A DNA stretch of 64,000 bases, taken from positions 62,001-126,000 of the forward strand of contig JAOPUZ010000071.1 of NCBI GenBank assembly GCA_025966315.1, written 5' to 3'. The notes under the pieces were generated by a model. The model made no database searches. It was not told the DNA's origin and was given only the letters and a program-made list of their open reading frames with translations. The DNA comes from Frankiales bacterium. GTDB taxonomy: Bacteria; Actinomycetota; Actinomycetes; Mycobacteriales; Jatrophihabitantaceae. The position numbers and the translations under genes are program-made. Of this stretch, positions 26,501 to 35,251 are shown one piece after another (the stretch's first letter is position 1; the number at the start of each line of letters is the position of its first letter).

Positions 26501-28369
26501 GTTGAATCCGTCCTGCTCGATGCCGCCCGCCCACACCACCCGCAACGTGTCGATGACCGCAGCCGAACGGTCGGGGCCGAAGTCCACCCCTTCGCCCAGC
26601 CGCAGACCGAAGTCGTAGACCCAGGCCGCGGTGCCGTCGGTGCGCTCGAGCTCGTACGGGCGTTCGTCCAGCACCTCGATACCCATCTGTTCCAGCATCG
26701 GTAGGGTCCGCCCGAGCGACAGGGGCGTGCCGGTACGGAAGATCTTGAGTCGCCGGTCGGCCGAATCGTCCGAGCCGGGTGTGTAGACATCGAAGCCGAG
26801 GCCGTCGACGTCGGGTAGCACTTCGACCCGCCGTAGATCCGATACCGCGATCGACGCCGCGAAATCCTCCTTGTAGGCCTCGGGAAATGCGCCCGCGTAA
26901 CGCCGCAGCAGCCGATCGGCTTCTTGTTCCCCGACCGCCACGGTGAGCAGATCGGCCAGGTCGTCCGTCCAGCGTCGCGTCACCTGGGCAACCGTCGCCT
27001 CGACCTTGGACCGTTCCGGGTTGGGCACCTCGTCGCCGGGCCGCAGCGCGATCAAGAAATGCAGCCGGGCCAGGCCCAACTCGACGATCCGGTCGTCTCG
27101 CCCGATGATGCGGCCGGGCCAGTTGCTCAGCACCACGTCCCGAACCCGGCGGCGGGTGTCCGGTCCGAGGCGGTCGGCTGGGAAGTACACCAGGACCGAG
27201 ACGAAATCGCGATTGAGATGGGTCCGGGCGAACACCCCGATGCCGCCCCGCTCAGCCCGGTCGACGACCAGCGTGGCCAACCGGAGCAGGTCCGGGCTGG
27301 TCGCCTCGAGCAATTCGTCGCGCGGCAGCGTTCGCAGGGCGGCCAGCAACTGCCGTCCACTGTGGCTCTCGGCTCGGACGCCGGAGCGTTGCATGAGCTC
27401 GGCGATCCGGCGGCGCAGCACCGGAACGCGCACCACGGTGCCGTCCGTGTCGTCGCTGATCAGTCCCAGAAAGACGTGGATCTTCTCGCCGCCGCCATCG
27501 GGTTCCGGGGCGATGACGGTGACGCAGTCATAACGGGCCGAGCGGCGGACCGTGGACACCATCGGCGACTTGAAGATGACCAACGGCGCGCCGGCTCGGT
27601 AGGCGGGCAGCAGTTCCAGCGGCGAGATGCTGGCCCCGCCGCGCAGGATGCCGCCTTCGCTGGCTGCGCCTTCCGCGGTACGGACTGGCGTGGCGAGCTG
27701 GTTGGCCGAATAGGCCGCGTGGCCCAAGATCATGTAATTGCCGTCGGCAAGCCAGCGCAACAGGGCCGCAGCTTCGGTCGACGTCTCGCGATCAAACTGC
27801 CCCGGATCGGATTCGATCCGATCGGCCAGCTCGCGAATGAGGAAGTAAAGCTCGGGTGCGTCGGCGACGGCGAAGTGGACGTCGCCGATGACCCGGCACA
27901 GGTTGGCCGCGATCGCAGGCTGGTCGGCCGCCGCGATGAGCCCGGTCTCGATATGCATCCAGGATTCGGTTGCCGCCCCGTCCGGAACTTCCGCGCGATC
28001 GTCGAGGTCGAGGATCTGGCGGAGGCGATGCTCGGCATCACGGCGAACGACCAGCTGCGGGTGCAGCAAGTGCTCGATCGGGTGCCCGGTCCGGTTGAGT
28101 TCGGCAATCACGGAGTCGACCAGGTAGGGCGCGTCGGTCGTGACGATGTCGATACTGGTCGTACCGCCGTCGAGGTCGTACGTCGACACGATCGTCTCGT
28201 CCGCCGCACGCACCACGGCCGCGGCCCGGTGCCGGGCGGCGAGTTCATGCAGCGTGCTGACCGGACGTCCGGGCAGCTGGCTGGGCGAATGCGCGAGATA
28301 GCGGCGCAGGAACACCTCGGTGTCGAGGCTCGCCGCGTCGGTCACGCCTGATTCCGAGACGTCGGTCAT
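23594..28369 (-). CDS. gdh: NAD-specific glutamate dehydrogenase, large 180-kDa type
   Basis: 1591 aa, matching the approximately 1600-residue L-GDH180 class. It converts glutamate to 2-oxoglutarate plus ammonium with NAD. The long N-terminal half contains ACT-like regulatory regions; the catalytic core is in the middle, with KNVVIVPVGSKGGFVAKQL and GGLRWSDRREDFRTEVLGL, then VVGEGGNLGFTQRGRVEFA and the substrate/NAD region RINTDAIDNSAGVDTSDHEVN. The C-terminal helical domain completes it. Large antisense open frames opposite this gene are compositional shadows. It is divergent from the DUF1684 gene. Confidence 0.96.
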   Translation of the reverse strand: MTDVSESGVTDAASLDTEVFLRRYLAHSPSQLPGRPVSTLHELAARHRAAAVVRAADETIVSTYDLDGGTTSIDIVTTDAPYLVDSVIAELNRTGHPIEHLLHPQLVVRRDAEHRLRQILDLDDRAEVPDGAATESWMHIETGLIAAADQPAIAANLCRVIGDVHFAVADAPELYFLIRELADRIESDPGQFDRETSTEAAALLRWLADGNYMILGHAAYSANQLATPVRTAEGAASEGGILRGGASISPLELLPAYRAGAPLVIFKSPMVSTVRRSARYDCVTVIAPEPDGGGEKIHVFLGLISDDTDGTVVRVPVLRRRIAELMQRSGVRAESHSGRQLLAALRTLPRDELLEATSPDLLRLATLVVDRAERGGIGVFARTHLNRDFVSVLVYFPADRLGPDTRRRVRDVVLSNWPGRIIGRDDRIVELGLARLHFLIALRPGDEVPNPERSKVEATVAQVTRRWTDDLADLLTVAVGEQEADRLLRRYAGAFPEAYKEDFAASIAVSDLRRVEVLPDVDGLGFDVYTPGSDDSADRRLKIFRTGTPLSLGRTLPMLEQMGIEVLDERPYELERTDGTAAWVYDFGLRLGEGVDFGPDRSAAVIDTLRVVWAGGIEQDGFNALVVRARLSWQEASVLRAYAKYLRQAGTPFSQGYIEQTLNQNSRIARLLADLFAARFDPAAADGQDGRQAQAEEAIRNEIDAALQDVSSLDQDRILRSLLALIGATLRTNHYQRDAGGEPSAAFAVKLDPSAVPDLPDPRPRFEIWVYSPRVEGVHLRFGAVARGGLRWSDRREDFRTEVLGLVKAQMVKNVVIVPVGSKGGFVAKQLPDPNVDRDAWFAEGVACYRIFITSLLELTDNYRRDETGARYVEKPPATRCYDDDDPYLVVAADKGTATFSDIANGIAVDRGFWLGDAFASGGSVGYDHKAMGITAKGAWESVRYHFREIGIDIQQQDFSVVGIGDMSGDVFGNGMLLSEHIHLLAAFDHRHVFLDPTPDARVSFAERARLFSLPRSSWADYNASLLSSGGGIYPRTAKSIPISAEVAQALSLPAGTRSLPPSALIHAILVAPVDLLWNGGIGTYVKASTESHLAAGDKANDALRADGLELRCRVVGEGGNLGFTQRGRVEFARGGGRINTDAIDNSAGVDTSDHEVNIKILLDRAVQTGEIDQATRNEVLMAQTDEVGSLVLRDNYEQNVLLGVARHGARGLVSVHRRLIRELERAGDLDRALEFLPSDKELAAREVAREGLSSPELALLSAYVKIVLSRDVLDSTVPDERWFRRVLQAYFPKPIAARFNDELDAHPLHREIITTSVVNDMVNRAGGTFVFRAREESGVDVSQITRAYSVVREIFDLESIWAQLEALDNIAPTDAQHIGYREVRRTIDRAVRWLVDIRFPISDVAAEIERYGPTIATLGARVPELLKGRERQNLDSEVERLAGLGLPRELAVRISSLLSSFLLLDVVEIANRNGSDAAEIAELHFDLSERLSVDDILSAVTLLPRSDRWSALARAAMRHDVYAALAAITTAVLNSTDESRSLDERIAAWAALNPERVERARSTFAEALSRDPVDLATLSVALRVMRSLPA

Positions 28370-28456
28370 TGCGATGTCACCTCGTTGTGACGGGCATATT
28401 TATGACGGATCTACCGGCCCAATCGAACCACAGTGATCGCGGAGCAGGATGAGCAG

Positions 28457-29062
28457 ATGACCTCTGCTGCGGGCTACGCACTTTCGGTTGCCGACTGGCG
28501 AAGGCAGGTGCACGACTTATACGCGGCGGTGCGGGCCGAACCGGATCCATCGGCCGCGCATGCGTTGTGGGTGGCCGGCCGCTCCGACCTGTTCGATCAC
28601 CACCCTGCATCGGCCAGGATGCCCGGCCAATCACTGCGGCACGCGCTGTACGACCCGGCCTATCGATTCGTACTTCCCATCGAAAGCGCCCCACCCGACT
28701 CGTTCGAGTTCAGCACCGGGACGGACGGGATAGTGCCGTTCGCTCGGATCGGGGTGTTCGCGCTGCCTGGGCTAGGTTCCCTGGACGTCTGGTGGCTCGG
28801 TTCCTACGGGAACGGGCTGTTCCTGCCGCTGCGCGATGCGACGGCCGGCTCCACCACGTACGGCGCGGGCCGCTACCTGCTCGACACGGTCAAGGGGGCC
28901 GACCTCGGCCGGGATGCGTCCGGGGCGTGGGTCGTGGATCTCAACTTCGCCTTCAACCCGTCCTGCGTCTACAACCCGGAGTGGGCCTGCCCGCTCGCTC
29001 CGGCCGGCAACCGGCTGGCCGGCGCGGTGCCGGTGGGTGAGCTGCTGCCCACTGGTTACTGA
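28457..29062 (+). CDS. DUF1684 family protein
   Basis: 201 aa. The C-terminal family signature is clear: TTYGAGRYLLDTVKGAD, VVDLNFAFNPSCVYN, WACPLAPAGNRLAGAVPVGE. The start ATG 28457 has AGGATG upstream; an in-frame GTG 24 bases earlier is weaker. No signal peptide. DUF1684 proteins are widespread, cytosolic and of unknown function, although the conserved Asn/Cys/Trp motif suggests an active site. Confidence 0.85.
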   Translation: MTSAAGYALSVADWRRQVHDLYAAVRAEPDPSAAHALWVAGRSDLFDHHPASARMPGQSLRHALYDPAYRFVLPIESAPPDSFEFSTGTDGIVPFARIGVFALPGLGSLDVWWLGSYGNGLFLPLRDATAGSTTYGAGRYLLDTVKGADLGRDASGAWVVDLNFAFNPSCVYNPEWACPLAPAGNRLAGAVPVGELLPTGY

Positions 29063-29104
29063 CCCGCCGAGTTGTTACCGGGCCGGTTTTGGGATCATTC
29101 GCAC

Positions 29105-30550
29105 ATGGCCCTGCCCGATTCCGCCCGCCCTCGTCCGACCCCTACGTCTGCGTCCTACTCGATCACGATCCGCATCTACGCCTCGCCCGATTACTCCGTG
29201 GTGGGCCGGCTGGCCACCGCGGTATCCGAGGCCGGCGGTCTGGTCACCGCCGTCGACGTATCCGAGTCGCGCCACGACCGGATCACCATCGACCTCACCT
29301 GTTCAGCCGCCAACGGCGAACATGCCGAGCAGATCGTGCAAGCGCTGCGCGAGCTCGACGGGGTCGAGGTCCACCGGGTCTCGGACCGCACCTTTCTGCT
29401 GCATCTGGGCGGCAAGATCTCGGTCGAGTCGCGAGTGCCGTTGAAGACCCGGGACGACCTGTCCATGGCCTATACCCCGGGCGTGGGACGGGTGTCACTG
29501 GCGTTGGCCGCGCATCCGGAGGACGTCTCGAAGCTGACCATCAAGGGCAACTCGGTCGCCGTCGTCACCGACGGTTCGGCCGTACTGGGGCTGGGCAATC
29601 TCGGTCCGGGCGCCGCGCTACCGGTGATGGAGGGCAAGGCCGCGCTGTTCAAACGGTTCGGCAACATCGACGCCTGGCCGATCTGCCTGGACACCCAGGA
29701 CGTCGACATGATCGTGCAGACCGTGAAGATGATCGCCCCCGGCTTCGGCGGCATCAACCTCGAGGACATCTCGGCCCCGCGCTGCTTCGAAATCGAGGCG
29801 CGACTTCGGGCCGAGCTGGACATCCCGGTCTTCCACGACGACCAGCACGGCACCGCCATCGTTGTCCTCGCCGCGCTGACCAACGCTTTGCGCTGCGTGC
29901 ACAAGGGACTGGCCAGCATCCGGGTGGTCGTCTCCGGCGGCGGTGCGGCGGGCACGGCGATCGTCGACCTGATGCTGGCCGCCGGCGTCCGCCACGTGCT
30001 GGTCTGGGATCGCGAAGGCATCCTGTCGCCCACGGACAGCCGGCTGACCGGGGCGAAGCTGGAGCTGGCGCGACGAACCAACCCGAAGGCCAAGACCGGT
30101 GACCTGCATGACGCGCTGCGCGGAGCGGACGTCTTCATCGGCGTATCCGCGCCGGGCGTGCTGCCGGCCGAGTGGATCAAGGACATGGCCGAGGACCCGG
30201 TGGTGTTCGCACTGGCCAATCCCGATCCGGAGACGAACGTCGAGGAAGCCCGCCACTACGCCGCGATCCTGGCCACGGGACGATCCGACTACCCGAACCA
30301 GATCAACAACGTGCTGGCCTTCCCGGGAATCTTCCGTGGTCTGCTCGATGCCCACGCCACCGAGGTCACCACCACCATGCTGCTTCGGGCGGCCTCCGCG
30401 CTCGCGCACTGCGTGTCGGACGAGCAGTTGAACGCCGCCTACATCGTGCCCTCGGTCTTCGACCCGAACGTGCCGGTCGCGGTCGCCGAAGCAGTTCGGC
30501 TGGCCACCCTGCCGGGAGGCAGGATCATGGGCGACCGGGGCATGGAGTAA
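29105..30550 (+). CDS. NAD(P)-dependent malic enzyme with N-terminal ACT domain
   Basis: 481 aa. Residues 15-100 form an ACT domain (YSITIRIYASPDYSVVGRLA), suggesting control by a small ligand. The malic core follows: Tyr in SMAYTPGVGRVSL, Lys in VMEGKAALFKRFG, metal ligands in FHDDQHGTAIV, nucleotide site VVSGGGAAGTAIVD and FALANPDPETNVEEA. It decarboxylates malate to pyruvate, linking the TCA cycle to glycolysis. ATG 29105 is used. Confidence 0.94.
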   Translation: MALPDSARPRPTPTSASYSITIRIYASPDYSVVGRLATAVSEAGGLVTAVDVSESRHDRITIDLTCSAANGEHAEQIVQALRELDGVEVHRVSDRTFLLHLGGKISVESRVPLKTRDDLSMAYTPGVGRVSLALAAHPEDVSKLTIKGNSVAVVTDGSAVLGLGNLGPGAALPVMEGKAALFKRFGNIDAWPICLDTQDVDMIVQTVKMIAPGFGGINLEDISAPRCFEIEARLRAELDIPVFHDDQHGTAIVVLAALTNALRCVHKGLASIRVVVSGGGAAGTAIVDLMLAAGVRHVLVWDREGILSPTDSRLTGAKLELARRTNPKAKTGDLHDALRGADVFIGVSAPGVLPAEWIKDMAEDPVVFALANPDPETNVEEARHYAAILATGRSDYPNQINNVLAFPGIFRGLLDAHATEVTTTMLLRAASALAHCVSDEQLNAAYIVPSVFDPNVPVAVAEAVRLATLPGGRIMGDRGME

Positions 30551-30563
30551 CAGCCACCCGCAG

Positions 30564-31655
30564 CTAGCTCGCCGTCCGGACGGACGTCTGCTCGGCGGCC
30601 GCGGACAGGAACTTGTCGTTTTCTGCCGCGGTGCCGATGGTCACCCGCGCGCCGTCGCCGACGAAGGGCCGGATGATGACGCCGCGCTCCTCACAGCCGG
30701 CGGCAAACGCGGCGGTGTCGATCAGGCCGTCCGCGGCTTCGCCCTCAGCCAGCCAAACGAAGTTGGCCTGCGAGTCGGGCAGCCGGAACCCCATCGATCG
30801 CAGCTCGTCGAGAATCCGCCCGCGCTCAAGGACGACCTCGTCCACTCGTTCCATGAGCTGCCGTTCGGCCTCCGGCTCGAGGCTGGCCAGCGCGGCGACC
30901 TGCCCGACCTGCGTCACGGCGAACGCGTTCTGGGTCTGGCGTACCGCGGTGGCCAGGGCGGGGTCCGCAGCTAGGCCGTAACCGACCCGCAGCCCGGCCA
31001 GGCCGTACGCCTTGGAGAACGTCCGCAAAACGATGATGTTCGAGTAGCGATCAAGCAGCGTCGCGCCGTGCAGCACGGCCGGATCCCGCACGAATTCGGC
31101 GTAGGCCTCGTCCAGTACAACCACGATGTCGGACGGCACCCGGTCCAGGAAGGCGACCAAGTCGGCCCCGGCAACCACGGTCGAGGTCGGATTGTTGGGG
31201 CTGCAGACGAAGATCAGCCGGGTACGGTCCGTGACGGCCGCCGCCATGGCGTCCAGGTCGTACCGCTCGTCCACCAACGGCACCCGTACCCCGACGGCGC
31301 CGCCGACCGCGGACACAATCGGGTACGCCTCGAAGGACCGCCACCCGAACAGCACCTCGTCGCCGGCGTCCGCGGTCGCCAGCACCAGCTGCTGGCACAG
31401 CGACACCGAGCCACAGCCGACCACGACGTTGCCGGCGCCGATCCGGTACTTCTCGGCCAGCGCTTCGGTGAGCTCGACCGAGTTGGTGTCCGGGTACCGG
31501 TTGGCCTGCACGGCGGCGTCACCGATCCGCTGCAGGACATGCGGGAGCGGGCCGTACGCGGTCTCGTTGCTGGCCAACTTCACCGCGTCGGGAACGGACC
31601 GGCCCGGGACGTAGGCGGGCAGGCTGGCCAGGACCGGGCGAAGGCGGACACTCAT
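30564..31655 (-). CDS. hisC: histidinol-phosphate/aromatic amino acid aminotransferase
   Basis: 363 aa class-I/II PLP aminotransferase. KLASNETAYGPLP is the N-terminal substrate arm, FVCSPNNPTSTVV holds the PLP-interacting Asn, and VLDEAYAEFV the Asp/Tyr. RTFSKAYGLAGLRVGYG carries the Schiff-base Lys. The family includes HisC and the aromatic aminotransferase Pat of mycobacteria. The nearby prephenate dehydratase (32370-33302) makes phenylpyruvate, so a role in phenylalanine synthesis (Pat-like) is at least as likely as histidine synthesis. ATG 31655 overlaps the stop of a short upstream ORF. Confidence 0.9.
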   Translation of the reverse strand: MSVRLRPVLASLPAYVPGRSVPDAVKLASNETAYGPLPHVLQRIGDAAVQANRYPDTNSVELTEALAEKYRIGAGNVVVGCGSVSLCQQLVLATADAGDEVLFGWRSFEAYPIVSAVGGAVGVRVPLVDERYDLDAMAAAVTDRTRLIFVCSPNNPTSTVVAGADLVAFLDRVPSDIVVVLDEAYAEFVRDPAVLHGATLLDRYSNIIVLRTFSKAYGLAGLRVGYGLAADPALATAVRQTQNAFAVTQVGQVAALASLEPEAERQLMERVDEVVLERGRILDELRSMGFRLPDSQANFVWLAEGEAADGLIDTAAFAAGCEERGVIIRPFVGDGARVTIGTAAENDKFLSAAAEQTSVRTAS

Positions 31656-31738
31656 GCATTCACCGGCTCTTCGCGCGAGCGCTCATCGCTGGCATTCGCT
31701 CCGCTTCTCGCTTGTACCTCGCTGCGATGCTCACTCAT
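31652..31738 (-). CDS. 28-residue coupled leader ORF upstream of the aminotransferase gene
   Basis: A short frame starting at ATG 31738 encodes MSEHRSEVQARS, then GANASDERSREEPVNA, and its TGA overlaps the aminotransferase ATG (ATGA). A TAGAGT -10-like box lies at 31746-31751, only 7 bases before this ATG, as expected for a leaderless transcript. The end (SREEPV) resembles the leader ORF before the quinone reductase gene (42099-42161). The peptide may be irrelevant and translation itself may matter through coupling. Inference, but the two cases agree. Confidence 0.5.
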   Translation of the reverse strand: MSEHRSEVQARSGANASDERSREEPVNA

Positions 31739-31792
31739 GCGTCAGACTCTAGAGCCGAGCGCTGCGGGCTCCGAACGATATCCTCACTAGCG

Positions 31793-32338
31793 ATGAATAC
31801 CGCCTCGATCGCCATCGCCGTCGTCGGCTTGATTTTCGGTCTGGGCGGCCTTATCGCCGGTGGTCTTGCGCTGCGTACCCTCGGCCGGTTGCGGCAGTCG
31901 GTCGCCCTGCTCTCCCGCGGTTCGTCCGGCCGCGAGACGATCCTGGACGTCGCCGAGAAGCACATGGCCGCCAGTGAGGCCGTCCGCAAAGACATCCTCG
32001 AACTGCAGCGAGATCTGGCCGACTCCCAGCGCGACGCCGACGCCCGGATCGCGGCGGAGCGGGCCGAGATCAGCCACACCGTCGCGGACATTTCCCAGAC
32101 CGTCGCAACCGTTCTCCGGCGAGTAGCGCTGGTGCGTTACGACGCCTTCGACGACCTGGCCGGACGATTGTCGTTCTCGCTGGCGCTGCTGGACGATCAG
32201 GGCAACGGCGTCACCCTCACCGCGATCGCCAGCTCATCGGACACCCGGGTCTACGCCAAGTCGCTGAGCCGCGGGGTCGGCGAGCACACGTTGTCCCCGG
32301 AGGAAGAGCAGGCGGTCAAGGCGGCGCTGGCCCGCTGA
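31793..32338 (+). CDS. DUF4446 family membrane protein
   Basis: 181 aa. One N-terminal membrane helix (ASIAIAVVGLIFGLGGLIAG), a charged coiled-coil-like segment (about residues 55-105, DILELQRDLADSQRDADAR), then the DUF4446 signature VRYDAFDDLAGRLSFSLALL, GVTLTAI and RVYAKSL, ending in LSPEEEQAVKAAL. ATG 31793 directly precedes the helix. Function unknown; such proteins are found next to chromosome segregation or cell-wall genes in other Gram-positives. 31 bp before pheA. Confidence 0.85.
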   Translation: MNTASIAIAVVGLIFGLGGLIAGGLALRTLGRLRQSVALLSRGSSGRETILDVAEKHMAASEAVRKDILELQRDLADSQRDADARIAAERAEISHTVADISQTVATVLRRVALVRYDAFDDLAGRLSFSLALLDDQGNGVTLTAIASSSDTRVYAKSLSRGVGEHTLSPEEEQAVKAALAR

Positions 32339-32369
32339 TCCGCCTCGCCGTGCCGGATAGGCTGCGCGG

Positions 32370-33302
32370 GTGACGCTTCGCTACGGATTCCTCGGCCCGG
32401 AAGGGACCTTCGCACACGCCGCGGCCCGCAGGCTGGCCGGCGTCGAGTCGGGCGACGTCGTCCTCGTCCCGCTCCCGGGAGTTACCCAAGCCATCGACGC
32501 GGTGCGGGCCGGTGCGGTCGACGGCGCCCTCGTGCCCCTGGAGAACTCCGTCGAGGGCGGCGTGCCGGCCACCCTCGACGAGCTGGTGGCGGACCCGCCG
32601 CTGATCATCACCGCGGAGGTCTTCCTGCCGGTTGTGTTCGATCTGCTGGTACGTCCGGGCGCGGAGTTGATCAACGTGAAAACACTGGCCACCCACCCGC
32701 ACGCCGAGGCCCAGGTCCGGCGCTACCTGATGACCGAGCTTCCTACGGCGGCGGTGACGATGGTCAGTTCGACGGCGGGCGGGGCCAAGTTGGTGGCGGA
32801 CGGCGAGTTCGACGCCGCCGTCGCTCCGCCGATTGCCGGTGAGTTGTACGGCCTGGAGGCTGCCGCGCATGACATTGCCGACCGACCCGGAGCGGTCACC
32901 CGGTTCGTCCTGCTCACGCCGCCCAGCTCGCCCCCGCCGGCCACCGGCAACGACCGCACCAGCCTGGTTACCTTCCTCAGCGAGAACCGGTCGGGAGCCT
33001 TGATCGAGCTGCTGTCCGAACTCAGTACCCGGGGGGTCAACCTGACCCGCCTGGAGTCGCGCCCGACCAAAGCCAGTCTCGGCGAGTACTGCTTCTTCAT
33101 CGACTGCGAAGGCCACATCGCCGACCAGCGGGTCGGCGATGCACTGGCCGCGCTGCACCGGGTCTGCGCCGACGTCCGCTACCTCGGCTCGTATCCACGC
33201 ACGGACGGCGAACAGGGCCCGGTGCTGGAAGGTCGTTCGGATGAGGCTTTCGTGGACGCCGCGCATTGGCTGGCCGCGATCCGGTCGGACGGGACCAGCT
33301 AG
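32370..33302 (+). CDS. pheA: prephenate dehydratase
   Basis: 310 aa. Catalytic PDT domain in two lobes: RYGFLGPEGTFAHAAARRL, VDGALVPLENSVEGGVP, and the TRF motif in RPGAVTRFVLL. C-terminal ACT domain with VNLTRLESRPTKASLGEYC, the phenylalanine-binding ESRP motif. It converts prephenate to phenylpyruvate with feedback control by phenylalanine. GTG start. The divergent aminotransferase gene nearby would carry out the next step. Confidence 0.96.
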   Translation: MTLRYGFLGPEGTFAHAAARRLAGVESGDVVLVPLPGVTQAIDAVRAGAVDGALVPLENSVEGGVPATLDELVADPPLIITAEVFLPVVFDLLVRPGAELINVKTLATHPHAEAQVRRYLMTELPTAAVTMVSSTAGGAKLVADGEFDAAVAPPIAGELYGLEAAAHDIADRPGAVTRFVLLTPPSSPPPATGNDRTSLVTFLSENRSGALIELLSELSTRGVNLTRLESRPTKASLGEYCFFIDCEGHIADQRVGDALAALHRVCADVRYLGSYPRTDGEQGPVLEGRSDEAFVDAAHWLAAIRSDGTS

Positions 33303-33319
33303 CTCACCAGCGGGTCAGC

Positions 33320-33643
33320 TCACAGATACAGGCCGGTGTTGGACTCGATGCGTTGGGCCGCAACCGCGTGGATGTCGCGCTCGCGTAACAGCAGATAGTC
33401 CTCGCCGGAGATCTCTACCTCGTGCCGATCGTCAGGTGAGAACAGCACCCGGTCGTTCAGCTCGACCGAGCGGACGTGGTTGCCGACGGCCAGTACCTCG
33501 CCCCACACCAGCCGCTTCGCGACCTGCGCGGTGGCCGGAATGAGGATGCCGCCGGAGGAGCGCCGCTCGCCCTCCTCGTCGGACAGCTTGACCAGTACGC
33601 GGTCGTTCAACATCTTGATCGGAAGTCGGTCGCTCGAGGTCAC
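33320..33643 (-). CDS. GroES-like co-chaperonin family protein
   Basis: 107 aa. KMLNDRVLVKLSDEEGERRSSGGILIPA resembles the start and mobile loop of GroES, with LVWGEVLAVGNHV and DRVLFSPDDRHEVEISGEDYLLLRERDI matching the remaining strands. No groEL is adjacent and the C-terminus (RIESNTGLYL) is longer than in canonical GroES, so this is probably the divergent GroES-like paralogue found in many Actinobacteria. Convergent with pheA, 17 bp apart. Confidence 0.85.
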   Translation of the reverse strand: MTSSDRLPIKMLNDRVLVKLSDEEGERRSSGGILIPATAQVAKRLVWGEVLAVGNHVRSVELNDRVLFSPDDRHEVEISGEDYLLLRERDIHAVAAQRIESNTGLYL

Positions 33644-33666
33644 CCGGTCAGCCTAGGACCGCACCC

Positions 33667-33888
33667 TTACTTGGCCAGGACCGCCCACAGGCCAACGGCC
33701 ACCACAGCTGCAGCCACGGCTAGGCAGGCACCGGCCAACACCCGTTGTCCGGTTGCCGGGCGCGTTCCTTCCTGGGCCGCGCTCAAAGCCCGGGCAGCGA
33801 CCGAGAAGACCGCGGTGATGCCGACCCCGGCCACCAGCGCAACGATCACTACGTTGCGCAGGACCGCGAAGTCGACGTACGAACTCAT
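33667..33888 (-). CDS. small two-helix membrane protein paired with the first Pit transporter
   Basis: 73 aa with two membrane helices: VVIVALVAGVGITAVFSVA and AGACLAVAAAVVAVGLWAVL, joined by a short loop. It follows the phosphate transporter gene at 33953-35152, and its layout and sequence resemble the 108-aa protein at 35252-35578, which accompanies the second transporter. ATG 33888 is used; a GTG three codons upstream is possible. A partner or regulator of the transporter is inferred. Confidence 0.65.
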   Translation of the reverse strand: MSSYVDFAVLRNVVIVALVAGVGITAVFSVAARALSAAQEGTRPATGQRVLAGACLAVAAAVVAVGLWAVLAK

Positions 33889-33952
33889 CGCGCGCACCGG
33901 GGACAGACCAGCGTGGCGCTCCGGTCATCTCGGCTACGTCCTGCCACGCAGG

Positions 33953-35152
33953 TCACGTCGACGCTCCGGTCGCGCCGGCGACTGGGCCGGTCAGGTGCCC
34001 GGGCTCGACCAACGGCCGTTCGGCGTCGTCGATGGCCCGGTCGGCTGGATCTACATAGTCGTTGACGTTCTTCGCGGTGACCGGGCTGCGCCGCGACCAC
34101 AACCAGACCGCCAGCAGCGCGACGACCGAGCACCCGGTGACGACACCGATCTGGACGGTGCCGCCGTCATCGACGATGAATCCGAGGCCGGCAGCGACGA
34201 GCCCGGCGGCGGGCAGGGTGAGCACCCAGGCAATGACCATCGAGCGGGCCACCCCCCAGCGGATCACGGCCGACTTCTTGCCGAGGCCACTGCCCAGAAC
34301 CGCACCGGAGGTGATGTGCGTGGTGGACAGCGGCAGGCCGCCCTGGGTCGCGGTCAGCAGCACGGCCGCGGCCGAGGTCTGCGCCGCAAAGCCCTGCGGC
34401 GGTTCGATATGGGTGAGTCGATGACCCATCGTGCGCACCACGCGCCACCCACCGAGATACGTGCCGGCCGAGATGGCCACCGCGCACGCGATGATCACCC
34501 ACCACGGCGGATCGGCATTCGCGCCGAGCCGTCGGTCGGCGATCAGCGCTAGCGTGATCACGCCCATCGTCTTCTGGGCGTCGTTGGTGCCGTGCGCCAG
34601 CGAGACCAACGCCGCCGAGGCGAGCTGACCGTAGCGAAACCAGCGGTTCGTTCCGGGCACGCCGACCGGGTCGGCAATCCGGTAGGCAATCCGGGTGGCC
34701 AGCGCCGCCACCAGGCCGGCCACGATCGGCGACAGCACGGCCGGAATGACCACCTTGGCCACGATCGAGTGGCCGTGCACGGCGGAGTGTCCGGCCGAGA
34801 CGAGCGTGGCGCCGATGACGCCACCGATCAGGGCGTGCGACGACGACGACGGCAAGCCGAGCGACCAGGTGGCGATATTCCAGGCGATCGCACCGAGCAA
34901 GCCGGCGAAAACGATCGGCAACGAGATCGCCGAGGACGACACAATGCCGCTGGCAATCGTGGCCGCAACCTTCACCGACAGGAAAGCGCCGACGAGATTC
35001 AGCACGGCCGACAGGGCAACCGCGGCTTTCGGCTTGAGCGCGCCGGTGGCGATCGAGGTGGCCATCGCGTTCGCGGTGTCGTGGAAACCGTTGGTGAAAT
35101 CGAAGGTAAGCGCAGCCATCACCACGATGACCAACAGGGTGGTGTCGTGCAC
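33953..35152 (-). CDS. pit: inorganic phosphate transporter, PiT family (copy 1)
   Basis: 399 aa, about 10-11 membrane helices. The PiT signature appears near the N-terminus (LTFDFTNGFHDTANAMATSI) and repeats in the second half (SLAHGTNDAQKTMGVI). LPSSSSHALIGG is the other family hallmark. Known role: low-affinity, proton-coupled symport of metal-phosphate. GTG start at 35152. It is about 40% or more similar by eye to the copy at 35603-36766, strongly suggesting a tandem duplication. The C-terminal tail NVNDYVDPADRA also matches NVNDAHE in copy 2. Confidence 0.93.
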   Translation of the reverse strand: MHDTTLLVIVVMAALTFDFTNGFHDTANAMATSIATGALKPKAAVALSAVLNLVGAFLSVKVAATIASGIVSSSAISLPIVFAGLLGAIAWNIATWSLGLPSSSSHALIGGVIGATLVSAGHSAVHGHSIVAKVVIPAVLSPIVAGLVAALATRIAYRIADPVGVPGTNRWFRYGQLASAALVSLAHGTNDAQKTMGVITLALIADRRLGANADPPWWVIIACAVAISAGTYLGGWRVVRTMGHRLTHIEPPQGFAAQTSAAAVLLTATQGGLPLSTTHITSGAVLGSGLGKKSAVIRWGVARSMVIAWVLTLPAAGLVAAGLGFIVDDGGTVQIGVVTGCSVVALLAVWLWSRRSPVTAKNVNDYVDPADRAIDDAERPLVEPGHLTGPVAGATGAST

Positions 35153-35251
35153 GAGGCGAACGATTCACGAACGCGCGGTGCTACGCAAGCGCTAACCGGC
35201 TTTTGACATCACCCGATTACCTCACACACGCCTAAATAGGGCGATTAGCGA